Shown: positions 32,891 to 42,453 of the stretch, one piece after another
Position numbering within the stretch: the first letter of the stretch is position 1
Layout: each line of letters begins with the position of its first letter
Source of the DNA: an uncultured Butyricicoccus sp.
GTDB taxonomy: Bacteria > Bacillota > Clostridia > Oscillospirales > Butyricicoccaceae
DNA length: 64,000 bases
NCBI GenBank assembly: GCA_944384745.1
Contig: CALWUO010000001.1
Location: 102,154 to 166,153, forward strand
Direction of reading: 5' to 3'
Position numbers and translations under genes: made by a program
The notes under the pieces: model-generated
The model's input: only the letters and a program-made list of their open reading frames with translations
Told to the model about the DNA's origin: nothing
The model's database searches: none

Positions 32891-34190
32891 TAATGTAAGC
32901 GTGATTGGTGCAGGTCTTGCAGGCTGTGAAGCAGCATGGCAACTTGCAGAACGTGGAATAAATGTAACACTCTATGAAATGAAACCAGAGAAAAAAACTC
33001 CTGCTCATCATTCAGATGATTTTGCTGAACTTGTTTGTTCAAACTCATTGCGTTCAAATGAACTAACTAATGCAGCAGGTCTTTTAAAAGAAGAACTTCG
33101 TCGCTTAGGCGGTCTCATTGTAAAATGTGCTGATGAGAACCAAGTTGAAGCGGGTGGTGCATTGGCAGTTGATAGAGAAGCATTTGCAAAGGCTATAACT
33201 GAAAAAATTAAAAATCACCCAAATATTAAAATTGTTTATGGTGAAGTTACTGAAATTCCTCAAGATGGTTATGTTATTATAGCTACTGGACCACTTACTT
33301 CTGATGCATTATTTGATGCCATTCATAAAAAGGTTGGTGGTGATTTTCTGCATTTCTTTGATGCAGCAGCACCTATTGTAACTTTTGAATCTATTGATAT
33401 GGATAATGCTTATTTTGCTTCTCGTTATGATAAAGGTACTCCAGACTATATAAATTGTCCGCTTTCTAAGGAGGAGTTTGACCCATTTTGGCAAGCTCTG
33501 ACAACCGCAGAAGAGGCAGAAGTGCATGGCTTTGAAGATAAGCTTGTATTTGAGGGCTGTATGCCTATTGAAGTAAATGCAAGACGTGGACATGATACAT
33601 TGCTTTTTGGTATCTTAAAACCAGTAGGTCTGCCAGACCCTAAAACTGGTAAAGACCCTTATGCGGTTTTACAGCTTAGAAAAGATAATGCACAAGGTAG
33701 TCTTTATAATCTTGTGGGTTGTCAAACTCATCTAAAATGGGGCGAGCAAAAGCGTATTTTCTCCATGATACCTGCACTTAAAAACGCTGAATATGTTCGT
33801 TATGGTGTTATGCATAGAAATACTTTTCTTGACTCTCCTAGACTGCTTGACCACAATTTTGCACTTCGTTCAGACTCAAGAATACGTTTTGCAGGTCAGA
33901 TGACAGGGGTAGAAGGATATGTTGAGTCAAACGCTTCTGGATTTTTAGCAGGTCTTGCAACAGCAAATCAAATTTTAGGTAAGAAAGAACCTGATTTCCC
34001 TCAAACAACTGCTATTGGTGCATTGGGACATTATATTTCCAATGAAACAGTTGTTAAATTTCAACCGATGAATATAAACTTTGGCATTTTAGAGCCATTA
34101 GGTTATAAAATCCGTGGCAAAAGAGAGAAGAATATGAAAATCTCTGAAAGAGCTTTGGAGATTATTGACAGCTTAAAGGGGGATATTTAA
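32883..34190 (+). CDS. trmFO: tRNA (uracil-54-C5)-methyltransferase, folate-dependent
   Basis: Makes 5-methyluridine at position 54 of tRNA using methylenetetrahydrofolate and FADH2. It has 435 residues, the usual length. The FAD dinucleotide site is VIGAGLAGCEAAWQLAERG at about residues 6-24, followed by the family block YEMKPEKKTPAHHSDDFAEL and the Cys-containing ELVCSNSLRSN. The ATG lies inside the topA end (8-base overlap), with GGAGG at 32869-32873. The trmFO gene after topA is a known Firmicutes arrangement. plsX begins 1 base after its stop. Confidence 0.97.
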   Translation: MHNNVSVIGAGLAGCEAAWQLAERGINVTLYEMKPEKKTPAHHSDDFAELVCSNSLRSNELTNAAGLLKEELRRLGGLIVKCADENQVEAGGALAVDREAFAKAITEKIKNHPNIKIVYGEVTEIPQDGYVIIATGPLTSDALFDAIHKKVGGDFLHFFDAAAPIVTFESIDMDNAYFASRYDKGTPDYINCPLSKEEFDPFWQALTTAEEAEVHGFEDKLVFEGCMPIEVNARRGHDTLLFGILKPVGLPDPKTGKDPYAVLQLRKDNAQGSLYNLVGCQTHLKWGEQKRIFSMIPALKNAEYVRYGVMHRNTFLDSPRLLDHNFALRSDSRIRFAGQMTGVEGYVESNASGFLAGLATANQILGKKEPDFPQTTAIGALGHYISNETVVKFQPMNINFGILEPLGYKIRGKREKNMKISERALEIIDSLKGDI

Positions 34191-34191
34191 A

Positions 34192-35214
34192 ATGAAAATT
34201 GCAGTTGACGCAATGGGTGGAGATAATGCACCTCTTGCACCAGTTTTAGGTGCAATTCTAGCAGTTAAAGAATATGGTGAAGAAGTTGTTTTAGTTGGTC
34301 AAGAAGATAAAATCAAAGCTATTTTAAAAGAAAATAATGCTGAAAACCTTTCTGGACTTCATATTATACATGCACCTGATATTGTTGATATGCATGATGA
34401 CCCATCAACTGTACTTCGTAAAAAACCACAAAGTTCTATGGCAGTTGCTTTAAAACTGGTTAAAGATGGTGAAGCTGATGCCATTGTTTCCGCAGGCTCT
34501 ACAGGTGCATTGCTTTCTGGTGCTACATTGTTTTGTAAACGTATAAAAGGTATTAGAAGAGGTGCTGTTGCTCCTGTTATGCCTTGTGCAAATGGTCAAG
34601 TTATGCTGGTTGACGCAGGTGCAAACACCGAATGCACAGCAGAATATTTATTACAATTTGCTTTTTTAGGTTCGCTTTATGCTGAGAAAATCAGAAAAAT
34701 TAAAAATCCTCGTGTGGGACTTGTAAATAATGGCACTGAGGACTCAAAAGGCGACGCTATTCGTAAAGAAACCTATGCACTGCTTAAAAAAGCCCATGAT
34801 GAGGGTAGACTAAACTTTGTCGGCAATGTAGAAGGTAGTGATGTGCCACTAGGTAAATGTGATGTAGCTGTTTGTGATGGTTTTTCTGGCAATGTAATGC
34901 TTAAAACTATTGAAGGTGTTGCCAAATTTATGGCGGCTGAAATTAAAAAGGTATTTACTAGAAATATGGGCACAAAAATTGGTTATCTGCTTTGCAAAGC
35001 AGGTATGGACGAATTTAGGGAAATGTTCAATCAAGATGTTATAGGTGGTGCACCTTTCCTTGGAATTGCTCACCCTGTTATAAAGGCTCATGGTTCTTCA
35101 AATGAAATCGCGGTTATGAATGCTATACGTCAAGCGATAGAATATACAAAAAGCGGAATGATTGAAGCAGTAGAGCAAAATATAGAACATATGACAGTAA
35201 ATAAGGAAGATTGA
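34192..35214 (+). CDS. plsX: Phosphate acyltransferase PlsX
   Basis: Converts acyl-ACP to acyl-phosphate, the acyl donor for the first step of phospholipid synthesis. It has 340 residues. The N-terminus MKIAVDAMGGDNAPLAPV is diagnostic, with later SAGSTGALL and FSGNVMLKTIEGV. Peripheral membrane enzyme. It follows trmFO by 1 base with AAAGGGGG upstream and overlaps the next gene (acyl carrier protein) by 4 bases, so the substrate carrier and enzyme are encoded together. There is no fapR or fabD nearby. Confidence 0.97.
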   Translation: MKIAVDAMGGDNAPLAPVLGAILAVKEYGEEVVLVGQEDKIKAILKENNAENLSGLHIIHAPDIVDMHDDPSTVLRKKPQSSMAVALKLVKDGEADAIVSAGSTGALLSGATLFCKRIKGIRRGAVAPVMPCANGQVMLVDAGANTECTAEYLLQFAFLGSLYAEKIRKIKNPRVGLVNNGTEDSKGDAIRKETYALLKKAHDEGRLNFVGNVEGSDVPLGKCDVAVCDGFSGNVMLKTIEGVAKFMAAEIKKVFTRNMGTKIGYLLCKAGMDEFREMFNQDVIGGAPFLGIAHPVIKAHGSSNEIAVMNAIRQAIEYTKSGMIEAVEQNIEHMTVNKED

Positions 35215-35471
35215 CAAATTTGAATAGTAAACAAATCAAATTATATAAAATTATATCCAAGCAGTTTGCTATAAAGTATGAAAAAATTACAGATGAAACA
35301 AGTTTTCATGATGAATTATACGCTGATTCACTGGATATAATGGAATTATGCGATATTTTAGAAGGAGAATTTGACCTTCCAACACTCACACAAGATAAAA
35401 TAGCTAGTATTCATAAAGTTGGCGATTTAATGAGGCTTATTGAGCCATCGTATACAGGCAATAGGGAATAA
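35211..35471 (+). CDS. Acyl carrier protein, TTG start
   Basis: Carries acyl chains on a 4'-phosphopantetheine arm. It has 86 residues. The attachment site is DSL with Ser40 (counting from the TTG at 35211), in the context ELYADSLDIMELCDILEGEF. The N-terminal part diverges from housekeeping AcpP and is longer (Lys/Ile rich), so it could be a second ACP. There is no ATG; TTG at 35211 overlaps the plsX stop, with AAGGAAGA just upstream. A second in-frame TTG at 35220 has a longer spacing and is also possible. It sits in the plsX-acp-rnc-smc-ftsY order seen in many Firmicutes. Confidence 0.9.
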   Translation: MTNLNSKQIKLYKIISKQFAIKYEKITDETSFHDELYADSLDIMELCDILEGEFDLPTLTQDKIASIHKVGDLMRLIEPSYTGNRE

Positions 35472-35515
35472 ATTTTTCCCTATTGTCAAATATATTTAGA
35501 AAGGATTGAGTTTAT

Positions 35516-36193
35516 ATGCTAAAAGATAAGATTAAATATGAATTTAAAAACAAAGTATTACTTCGCAAGGCTTTAACACATTCATCTTATGCTAATGAAC
35601 AAAGAGCCAGACATTTGCAAAATAATGAAAGGCTTGAGTTCCTTGGCGACTCCGTACTGGGTTTTGTAACAGCAGATTATTTATATAATCAGTTTCCAGA
35701 ATTACCAGAGGGCGAACTTACAAAACTTCGTGCAGCTATCGTTTGTGAGCAGGCATTGTATGAAGTGGCCAAAGAACTTGGAATAGATGGAGCAATTTGT
35801 TTAGGTCATGGCGAAGAGAGTAGCGGTGGTAGACAGCGTCCAAGTATTTTAGCTGATGCAGTTGAAGCTTTATTAGGTGCAATTTATTTAGACGGTGGTA
35901 TAGAACCCGCTAGAGAGTTTGTATTAAGTTTTATACCTAAGAGTGCTGAACGTGCAAGACAAGGAAGAATGTTCAAAGATTATAAAACCACACTTCAAGA
36001 AATAGTACAAAAAAACCGTCAGGAAACTTTAGAATATCGTCTTGCTGGCACAAGTGGTCCAGACCATGATAAAACATTTGATATGGAATTATTGCTAAAT
36101 AGCAATGTTTTTGCAAGCGGTCAAGGCAGAAGTAAAAAAGAAGCCGAACAAATGGCAGCAAAACAAGCTCTTGCACTTATGGGTTATCAATAA
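35516..36193 (+). CDS. rnc: Ribonuclease III
   Basis: Cleaves double-stranded RNA in rRNA precursors and regulatory RNA duplexes. It has 225 residues. The catalytic signature NERLEFLGDSVLGF is at about 38-51, and the second acidic site is in ILADAVEALLGAIYLDGG. A C-terminal double-stranded RNA binding domain (about 155-225; DYKTTLQEIVQK to KKEAEQMAAKQAL) is complete. AAAGGA precedes the ATG. It ends before a terminator, so smc starts a new unit. Confidence 0.97.
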   Translation: MLKDKIKYEFKNKVLLRKALTHSSYANEQRARHLQNNERLEFLGDSVLGFVTADYLYNQFPELPEGELTKLRAAIVCEQALYEVAKELGIDGAICLGHGEESSGGRQRPSILADAVEALLGAIYLDGGIEPAREFVLSFIPKSAERARQGRMFKDYKTTLQEIVQKNRQETLEYRLAGTSGPDHDKTFDMELLLNSNVFASGQGRSKKEAEQMAAKQALALMGYQ

Positions 36194-36200
36194 AATTTAA

Positions 36201-36235
36201 CGGGTATGGTAAAATCAAAAGCCGTACCCGCTTTT
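36201..36235 (+). terminator. Terminator after rnc
   Basis: A 9-bp stem CGGGTATGG (36201-36209) with CCGTACCCG (36222-36230), one wobble, is followed by CTTTT. Confidence 0.8.
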
Positions 36236-36254
36236 GTGTTAATTTGCATATTTC

Positions 36255-36283
36255 TTGATTATAAAGTGTGAACGTGTTACACT
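36255..36283 (+). promoter_or_regulatory. Promoter of smc, with overlapping inverted repeat
   Basis: TTGATT (36255-36260) and TACACT (36278-36283) are 17 bases apart. AAGTGT (36264-36269) and ACACTT (36279-36284) are inverted copies flanking the spacer, so a regulator could bind across the promoter. Confidence 0.5.
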
Positions 36284-36319
36284 TAATATATTAAAACACT
36301 GCATAAATGAGGATACCAT

Positions 36320-39300
36320 ATGATTTTAAAGAGTTTATTGCTACAAGGCTTTAAATCCTTTCCAGATAAAACAGAAATACGCTTTTCGGGCGGTATGACA
36401 GCGATTGTAGGCCCTAATGGCAGCGGAAAATCAAATATTTCAGATGCTTTGCGTTGGGTGCTTGGTGAACAATCATCACGAATGCTTAGAGGTGCTAAAA
36501 TGGAAGATGTTATTTTCGGTGGTACATCTAAAAGAGCTCCTCTTGGATTTGCGGAAGTTTCGCTTATTTTAGACAATAGCACTGGTATCTTTCAAAGTGA
36601 ACATACTGAAATTATGGTAACCCGTAAATATTATCGCTCTGGTGAAAGTGAATATTATTTAAATAAAAAGCATTGTAGATTAAAAGATATACATGAACTT
36701 TTTATGGACACTGGCATTGGTAAAGAGGGTTATTCTATAATCGGTCAGGGTAGAATAGATGAAATTTTATCACTTAAAAGTGAAGACCGTAGACAAATAT
36801 TTGAAGAAGCAGCGGGCATAACTAAATTTAGATATCGAAAAGAAGAAGCACAAAGAAAACTTGCAGAGACAGAAGAAAATCTAATAAGAATAAGGGATAT
36901 TTATAGCGAGCTTGAAACACAAACAAAACCGCTTGAAAAACAAGCGGAAAAAGCAAAAGAATATCTATCACTTAGAGATGAACTCCGTGAAGTTGAAATC
37001 ACGCTTTGGCTTTTAGAATTAGATGAAATTAAAAAAACTCAGTCTGAAGGCACTTCAAAACTTGAAATTTGTCAAAAACAATTAGATACTACCAGAAAAT
37101 TAGTATCTGATTTATATGAACAGACCGAAAATATATCAAGTAAAATTCATAAAACAGATATTGATGCTGATGATGTTAGGCGTTTATTAAGAGAAGAAGA
37201 ACAGAAAAATGCTCAAAGACAAAGTGAAATCGCTGTTTTAAAGGCAAATATTCAAAATGCAAAACAAAATATAGAACGTACAAAGCAAGATGAACAAAAA
37301 AGATTAGAACAATCACAATCAATTAAAACTCAAAAATTACAACATTATAAGCATTGTAAAGAGCTTGAACAAAATCAAGCGGAATTAAAAAAGGCTATAT
37401 CTTTATCTGAGCAAGCAATGCAAACTCAAAAACAGCAAAAAATTGAACTTGTAAAAAATCGTGATGAAATTCAGAATAAAATAGCAATTTTAGATGGTGA
37501 AAATTTTAATATTTCAATGAAAATTACGGCCGCAAAAACTGCTCTTGAGAGTATGAGTGGAAGAACAAATAATGTAGATAAAGAAACTCAAAATATACAA
37601 GACCAGTTAAAACGTGAAAAACAAATTCAGCTTGCATATGAAAATAAATATACAATCTGTCAAAATAAAATTTATGAGCTTGAAAAACTGATAAATGACA
37701 AAAAAGAAATTGTTAAATCTACCAATGAATATCTGTTACAACTGCAAAAACAGTATAATGATTTAAATTCTCAGAGTATAGATTGTCAAAATCGTTTAAA
37801 AATGCTTGCAGAAATGCAAAAAGATTACGAGGGTTTTTCACGTGCTGTAAAGCTTATTATGAAACAATCGCAAAATGGTCAAATGCAAGGCATAAGAGGT
37901 CCTGTATCATCACTTATTGGCGTTGGTGCTGATTATGTTATTGCAATAGAAACTGCTTTAGGTGCGGCAGCCTCTAATATTGTTGTTGAAAGCTCTAATG
38001 ATGCAAAACATGCGATAAATTTTTTAAAGCATAATGACGGTGGTAGAGCTACATTTTTACCAATGGACACTATTAAGCCATTGAGTTTAAAAGAAACAGG
38101 TTTTGAAAATATGACTGGCTGTTTAGGTACAGCAGATAGACTTGTAGATTGTGCAGAAGAGTATCGCGGTATTATTGAAAATCTACTAGCTAGAACAGTA
38201 ATAGTTAAAGATTTGGACTGTGCAATGCAGATTGCAAAAGCTTATAAAAACCGTTTCCGCATAGTAACACTTGATGGTCAAATTATTCAAGCAGGTGGTG
38301 CTATGACTGGCGGTTCTGTTTCAAAAACAACAGGTGTTATTGCTCGTGCCGATACATTAAGACAGCTTGAGCAAAATAACAGTGATATTAAAAAACAGCT
38401 TGATTTAATAAGAGAAAAAATAACACAAACGGAAAATGAGTTTAAAACCGCTAAAATACAGCTTGAAAGTTATATAAATGAAAATCAACAGCTAAAAGGC
38501 GAGCAAACTAAACTTGATGCCCTTAAAAATCAGCACAAAACTATACTTGAGCGTGTAAATGAACAGTTTAATTCATTGGCTTTAGAGCAAACCGATATTT
38601 CAAAAGCTAAGCTAGGTTATGAAAATGCAATTTTAGAGCATGAAAACACTAAAAAAGAGCTTTCTTATAAATTAAATGCTTTAAAACAGGATTATCAAAA
38701 TGCTTTAAATGCTATTGCTGAATGTGAAAACAAAATAGCAGAACAAGAAAATGAGCTTATAACACTTCGTACTAATATGGCTCAGAATAATGCTGAAATT
38801 ACATCAGAAAAACGTACTATATCCGACCTTGAAAATCTAAGTTCGGAAATGGCGAAAGGTTTAGAGCAAATAAAACAAGCATATTTGGAGTTTGAAAAGC
38901 AAATAAATGAATATAAAAACAAAATCTCTGAGCTTGTAAACAGTCAAAATCAAAATAAAGAAAAACAGCTTAAAGAGCAAATTCAAGATATAGCTAAAAA
39001 AAGACTCAAACTCGAAAGCGAAAAAACAAACACTGAAAAACGTATTCAACACACAAATGAAGAGCTTTTGTCACTTGAAAGAGAAAATGCTAGGCTTACA
39101 GCTCAAAATATACAGATAGATGAAAAGAAACAACAAATTTTGGACAAAATGTGGGAGCAATATCAGCTTACGCCAAATATAGCAGAAAAATATAAAATTT
39201 CAATAGACAATAAACCTTCTGCCAATAAAAAAATGCTTGATTTAAAAGATAAAATGCGTAAACTTGGCAATGTAAACCTTGATGCTATCGAGCAGTATAA

Positions 39301-39889
39301 AACTATTATGGAGCGTTTCACATTCTTAGGTGAACAAAAACAGGATTTAGAACACGCCCAAAATGAATTATATGGTGTTATAAACCAGTTGACCGATAAT
39401 ATGAGTAAAGTTTTTGCAAGAGAATTTGAAAAGCTTAATACATATTTTGGTGAAACTTTTAAAGAGATTTTTGGCGGCGGTACAGCAGAACTTAAACTGG
39501 TTGATAAAAAAGATATTCTAAATTGTGGAATAGAAATTTTAGTTTGTCCTCCAGGAAAAGCAGTTAAAACGATAACACTTTTATCTGGTGGTGAAAAGGC
39601 TTTTGTTGCTATTAGTTTATATTTTGCTATACTTAAATTAAGACCTACTCCATTTACTGTATTAGATGAGATTGAAGCTGCTCTTGATGATGTAAATGTT
39701 GCTAGATTTGCCAAATATGTAAAACGTCTTAGCGATAAAATTCAGTTTATTGTTATCACTCACCGCAGAGGTACTATGGAAAAATCAGATATGCTCTATG
39801 GTGTTACAATGCAAGAACGAGGAGTTAGCAGACTTTTAATGTTAAATCTTGCTGAGGCAGAAAAGAAATTTTCAGGCGAAATAAAATAA
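36320..39889 (+). CDS. smc: Chromosome segregation protein SMC
   Basis: The core of the bacterial condensin complex that compacts and segregates the chromosome. It has 1189 residues, the usual length. Walker A GPNGSGKSN is at about 33-41, and a long coiled coil leads to the hinge (about 510-670; YEGFSRAVKLIM to GAMTGGSVS). A second coil follows, then the C-terminal head with signature LLSGGEKAF and Walker B FTVLDEIEAALDD. The coils are Lys, Gln, Asn and Glu rich. Its partners scpA and scpB are not in the window. ftsY follows by 12 bases, the usual smc-ftsY unit. Confidence 0.98.
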   Translation: MILKSLLLQGFKSFPDKTEIRFSGGMTAIVGPNGSGKSNISDALRWVLGEQSSRMLRGAKMEDVIFGGTSKRAPLGFAEVSLILDNSTGIFQSEHTEIMVTRKYYRSGESEYYLNKKHCRLKDIHELFMDTGIGKEGYSIIGQGRIDEILSLKSEDRRQIFEEAAGITKFRYRKEEAQRKLAETEENLIRIRDIYSELETQTKPLEKQAEKAKEYLSLRDELREVEITLWLLELDEIKKTQSEGTSKLEICQKQLDTTRKLVSDLYEQTENISSKIHKTDIDADDVRRLLREEEQKNAQRQSEIAVLKANIQNAKQNIERTKQDEQKRLEQSQSIKTQKLQHYKHCKELEQNQAELKKAISLSEQAMQTQKQQKIELVKNRDEIQNKIAILDGENFNISMKITAAKTALESMSGRTNNVDKETQNIQDQLKREKQIQLAYENKYTICQNKIYELEKLINDKKEIVKSTNEYLLQLQKQYNDLNSQSIDCQNRLKMLAEMQKDYEGFSRAVKLIMKQSQNGQMQGIRGPVSSLIGVGADYVIAIETALGAAASNIVVESSNDAKHAINFLKHNDGGRATFLPMDTIKPLSLKETGFENMTGCLGTADRLVDCAEEYRGIIENLLARTVIVKDLDCAMQIAKAYKNRFRIVTLDGQIIQAGGAMTGGSVSKTTGVIARADTLRQLEQNNSDIKKQLDLIREKITQTENEFKTAKIQLESYINENQQLKGEQTKLDALKNQHKTILERVNEQFNSLALEQTDISKAKLGYENAILEHENTKKELSYKLNALKQDYQNALNAIAECENKIAEQENELITLRTNMAQNNAEITSEKRTISDLENLSSEMAKGLEQIKQAYLEFEKQINEYKNKISELVNSQNQNKEKQLKEQIQDIAKKRLKLESEKTNTEKRIQHTNEELLSLERENARLTAQNIQIDEKKQQILDKMWEQYQLTPNIAEKYKISIDNKPSANKKMLDLKDKMRKLGNVNLDAIEQYKTIMERFTFLGEQKQDLEHAQNELYGVINQLTDNMSKVFAREFEKLNTYFGETFKEIFGGGTAELKLVDKKDILNCGIEILVCPPGKAVKTITLLSGGEKAFVAISLYFAILKLRPTPFTVLDEIEAALDDVNVARFAKYVKRLSDKIQFIVITHRRGTMEKSDMLYGVTMQERGVSRLLMLNLAEAEKKFSGEIK

Positions 39890-39901
39890 GGAGTTTAAAA
39901 A

Positions 39902-40825
39902 ATGGGATTTTTTGATAAAATTAAAGCAGGGCTTAAAAAAACTACCGATGCTGTAAGTCAACAATTTGGAGATATTATGGCATCTTTCGTTCAAGTTGAT
40001 GATGATTTATTAGATGAACTTGAAGAAGCTATGATTTTATCTGACCTTGGTGCAGGTGTTGCTGCAAAGGCTAGAGAACAGCTTAAAAAAGCGGCTCAAC
40101 ACAAAAAAGTTAGTACTGCAAATGAGCTTAGAGCATTGTTAAAAGAAGTATTAACAGATATGATGTTAGAAGATATACATTTAAACACTGAAAATGAACC
40201 AGCAGTTATTTTAATTATCGGTGTAAACGGTGTAGGTAAAACAACATCTATTGGTAAACTTGCTGCCCGCTATGTAGAACAGGGGAAGCGTGTAATGCTT
40301 GCTGCTGCTGATACTTTTAGAGCGGCTGCCGCTGACCAACTTGAAGTATGGGCAAAACGTGCGGGGGCTGAAATTGTGCGTCATGGCGAAGGTGCAGACC
40401 CAGCGGCTGTTGTATTTGATGCAATCGCTGCGGCAAAAGCCAGAGGTTGTGATATAATTATTATTGATACAGCGGGCAGACTGCATAATAAGGCTAATCT
40501 TATGAATGAACTTGCTAAAATCGACCGTATTTTAACAAGAGAACTTCCAAATTCATCAAGAGAAACTCTTTTGGTACTTGATGCAACCACTGGACAAAAT
40601 GCCGTACATCAAGCGGAGCAGTTTAACAAAGCGGCTGAACTTACAGGAATTATACTGACAAAGTTAGATGGAACAGCAAAGGGCGGAATTGTTGTGGCAA
40701 TTTCAGCGGGACTTGGCGTTCCTGTAAAACTTGTAGGTGTGGGCGAGGGCTTAGACGACCTTATGGACTTTAACAGAGATGAATTTTTGGAAGCTTTACT
40801 TCCACCTATTAAATCTGAAGAATAA
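39902..40825 (+). CDS. ftsY: Signal recognition particle receptor FtsY
   Basis: The GTPase receptor that docks SRP-ribosome complexes at the membrane. It has 307 residues. The N domain (1-85) starts MGFFDKIKAGLKK, an amphipathic membrane-binding helix; there is no long acidic A domain. The G domain carries GVNGVGKTTSIGKLA, DTAGRLHNKANLM and TKLDGTAKGG. The ATG is preceded by AAGGAG. rph starts 21 bases after its stop. Confidence 0.98.
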   Translation: MGFFDKIKAGLKKTTDAVSQQFGDIMASFVQVDDDLLDELEEAMILSDLGAGVAAKAREQLKKAAQHKKVSTANELRALLKEVLTDMMLEDIHLNTENEPAVILIIGVNGVGKTTSIGKLAARYVEQGKRVMLAAADTFRAAAADQLEVWAKRAGAEIVRHGEGADPAAVVFDAIAAAKARGCDIIIIDTAGRLHNKANLMNELAKIDRILTRELPNSSRETLLVLDATTGQNAVHQAEQFNKAAELTGIILTKLDGTAKGGIVVAISAGLGVPVKLVGVGEGLDDLMDFNRDEFLEALLPPIKSEE

Positions 40826-40846
40826 TAAACCGAAGGGAGAAGAGAT

Positions 40847-41572
40847 ATGGCAAGACCAGATTTAAGACGCAATGATGAAATGAGAAAGGTTAAAATTACA
40901 CCTAATTACACTATGTATGCAGAGGGTTCTGTTTTAATTGAAGTTGGCAATACAAAAGTTATTTGCACTGCAAGTGTAGATGAAAAAGTACCTCCTTTTC
41001 TTGAGGGAAAGGGTTTAGGCTGGGTTACTGCTGAATATGCGATGTTACCTCGTTCCACCCAAACAAGAAAGAAAAGAGATATTAAATCATTAAAACTTGA
41101 TGGCAGGTCAAGCGAAATTCAAAGGCTTATCGGTAGGGCGTTACGCTCTGTTGTTGACAGAGAGGCTTTAGGAGAAAGACAAATAGTTATTGACTGTGAT
41201 GTTATTCAAGCTGATGGTGGTACTCGTTGTGCATCTATAACAGGCGGTTTTGTGGCTTTATGGCTTGCTTGTAAAAAGTTACTTGATGAGGGCAAAATAA
41301 CAAAAATGCCTCTTACAAGTCAAGTTTCAGCCGTTTCTGTTGGTATCTTTGAGGACGAGCCTATTTTAGATTTAGATTATGCTGAAGACTCTAACGCTAT
41401 TGTGGACTGCAATGTTGTTATGACTGGTACAGGTGATTTTGTAGAAATTCAAGGTACTGGCGAGGAACGTCCATTTACTAAAGATGAATTAAATAAACTG
41501 CTTTCACTTGGCAAAAAAGGAACAGCTAAATTGTGCAGAGAACAAAAGAAAATTACAGGTGAGCTTGGTTAA
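40847..41572 (+). CDS. rph: Ribonuclease PH
   Basis: A phosphorolytic 3' exonuclease that trims tRNA ends. It has 241 residues, near the family length. The N-terminal block [19 protein letters not shown], the core [14 protein letters not shown] and [14 protein letters not shown] and the phosphate-site region SAVSVGI are present, and the C-terminal end [13 protein letters not shown] is complete. AAGGGAGAAGAG precedes the ATG. It is followed by rdgB with a one-base gap, as is often the case. Confidence 0.97.
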   Translation: MARPDLRRNDEMRKVKITPNYTMYAEGSVLIEVGNTKVICTASVDEKVPPFLEGKGLGWVTAEYAMLPRSTQTRKKRDIKSLKLDGRSSEIQRLIGRALRSVVDREALGERQIVIDCDVIQADGGTRCASITGGFVALWLACKKLLDEGKITKMPLTSQVSAVSVGIFEDEPILDLDYAEDSNAIVDCNVVMTGTGDFVEIQGTGEERPFTKDELNKLLSLGKKGTAKLCREQKKITGELG

Positions 41573-41573
41573 A

Positions 41574-42158
41574 ATGAAATTTATACTTGCATCTCATAAT
41601 AAGAAAAAGTTAAAAGAATTAGCTGATATTTTAAATAAATTTGGTATTGAAATAGAAACTTTGCCAGAAAATGCACCAGAACCAGAGGAAAACGGTAAAA
41701 CTTTTGCAGAAAACGCAAAGATTAAAGCGGTTTCAGCTATGAAATTTACTGGACTTCCTGCAATAGCTGATGATTCTGGTTTATGCGTGGAGGCTTTAGG
41801 CGGTGCTCCTGGCATTTATTCAGCCAGATACTGTGAAGGCACTGATGAAGATAGAAATGCATTGCTTTTAAAAAACATGCAGGGTAAAAATAATAGAAAA
41901 TGTTATTTTGCTTGCTCTATATGCTGTGCATTTCCTGATGGAAGCTTTATAGAAAGCTTTGGCAAATGTGAAGGTGAAGTTTTACAAAGTGAACAGGGGA
42001 CAGGCGGATTTGGTTATGACCCTATTTTTTATGTTCCAGAATATAAATGCACTTTTGGCGAACTCAGTCAGCAAACTAAAAATGAAATCTCTCACCGTGC
42101 GATAGCACTTAGAGAATTTACAGATAAAATTAGTAACAGGAGAAATATTTTATGTTAA
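41574..42158 (+). CDS. rdgB: XTP/dITP diphosphatase (RdgB/HAM1)
   Basis: Hydrolyses non-canonical purine triphosphates to keep them out of DNA and RNA. It has 194 residues. The N-terminal MKFILASHNKKKLKEL binds the nucleotide; TFAENAKIKA, ADDSGLCVEALGGAPGIYSARY and the C-terminal FGYDPIF and SHRAIALREF are all family motifs. The ATG at 41574 comes one base after the rph stop; a longer reading frame upstream lies within rph and is not needed. Its end overlaps the next start by 7 bases. Confidence 0.97.
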   Translation: MKFILASHNKKKLKELADILNKFGIEIETLPENAPEPEENGKTFAENAKIKAVSAMKFTGLPAIADDSGLCVEALGGAPGIYSARYCEGTDEDRNALLLKNMQGKNNRKCYFACSICCAFPDGSFIESFGKCEGEVLQSEQGTGGFGYDPIFYVPEYKCTFGELSQQTKNEISHRAIALREFTDKISNRRNILC

Positions 42159-42451
42159 CAAGTAAACAACGTGCACAGCTTCGCAAGCTTGCAAATCCAC
42201 TTTCAGTAACACTTCATATCGGTAAAGATGGCGTTACAGATGGTGTTTTAGAACAATTAGATGTGCTTTTGGAAAACCATGAGCTTGTAAAAGGTAAGGT
42301 TTTAGAAAGTGCTATGATAACACCTAAAACCGTAGCGGAAGTGTTAAGTGAAGAAACTGGTGCGGATAGTGTTCAGGTTATCGGTACAAAGTTTGTTTTA
42401 TACCGTCAGTCATCTGATAAGGACAAGCGTAAAATAGTTTTGGAGAAGTAA
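42152..42451 (+). CDS. yhbY: CRM-domain RNA-binding protein, YhbY family
   Basis: A ribosome-associated RNA-binding protein of 99 residues made of a single CRM/YhbY domain. The signature is LTSKQRAQLRKLANPL then IGKDGVTDGVLEQLDVLLENHELVKGKVL; it ends QVIGTKFVLYR. YhbY-type proteins associate with pre-50S ribosomes. It overlaps rdgB by 7 bases with ACAGGAGA upstream of the ATG and is followed 2 bases later by nadD. Confidence 0.93.
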   Translation: MLTSKQRAQLRKLANPLSVTLHIGKDGVTDGVLEQLDVLLENHELVKGKVLESAMITPKTVAEVLSEETGADSVQVIGTKFVLYRQSSDKDKRKIVLEK

Positions 42452-42453
42452 AA

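Noticed and set aside
39163..39714. A 183-codon open frame on the - strand opposite smc
   Set aside because: It is a shadow of the conserved SMC head domain, with no ribosome site and no recognisable motif.
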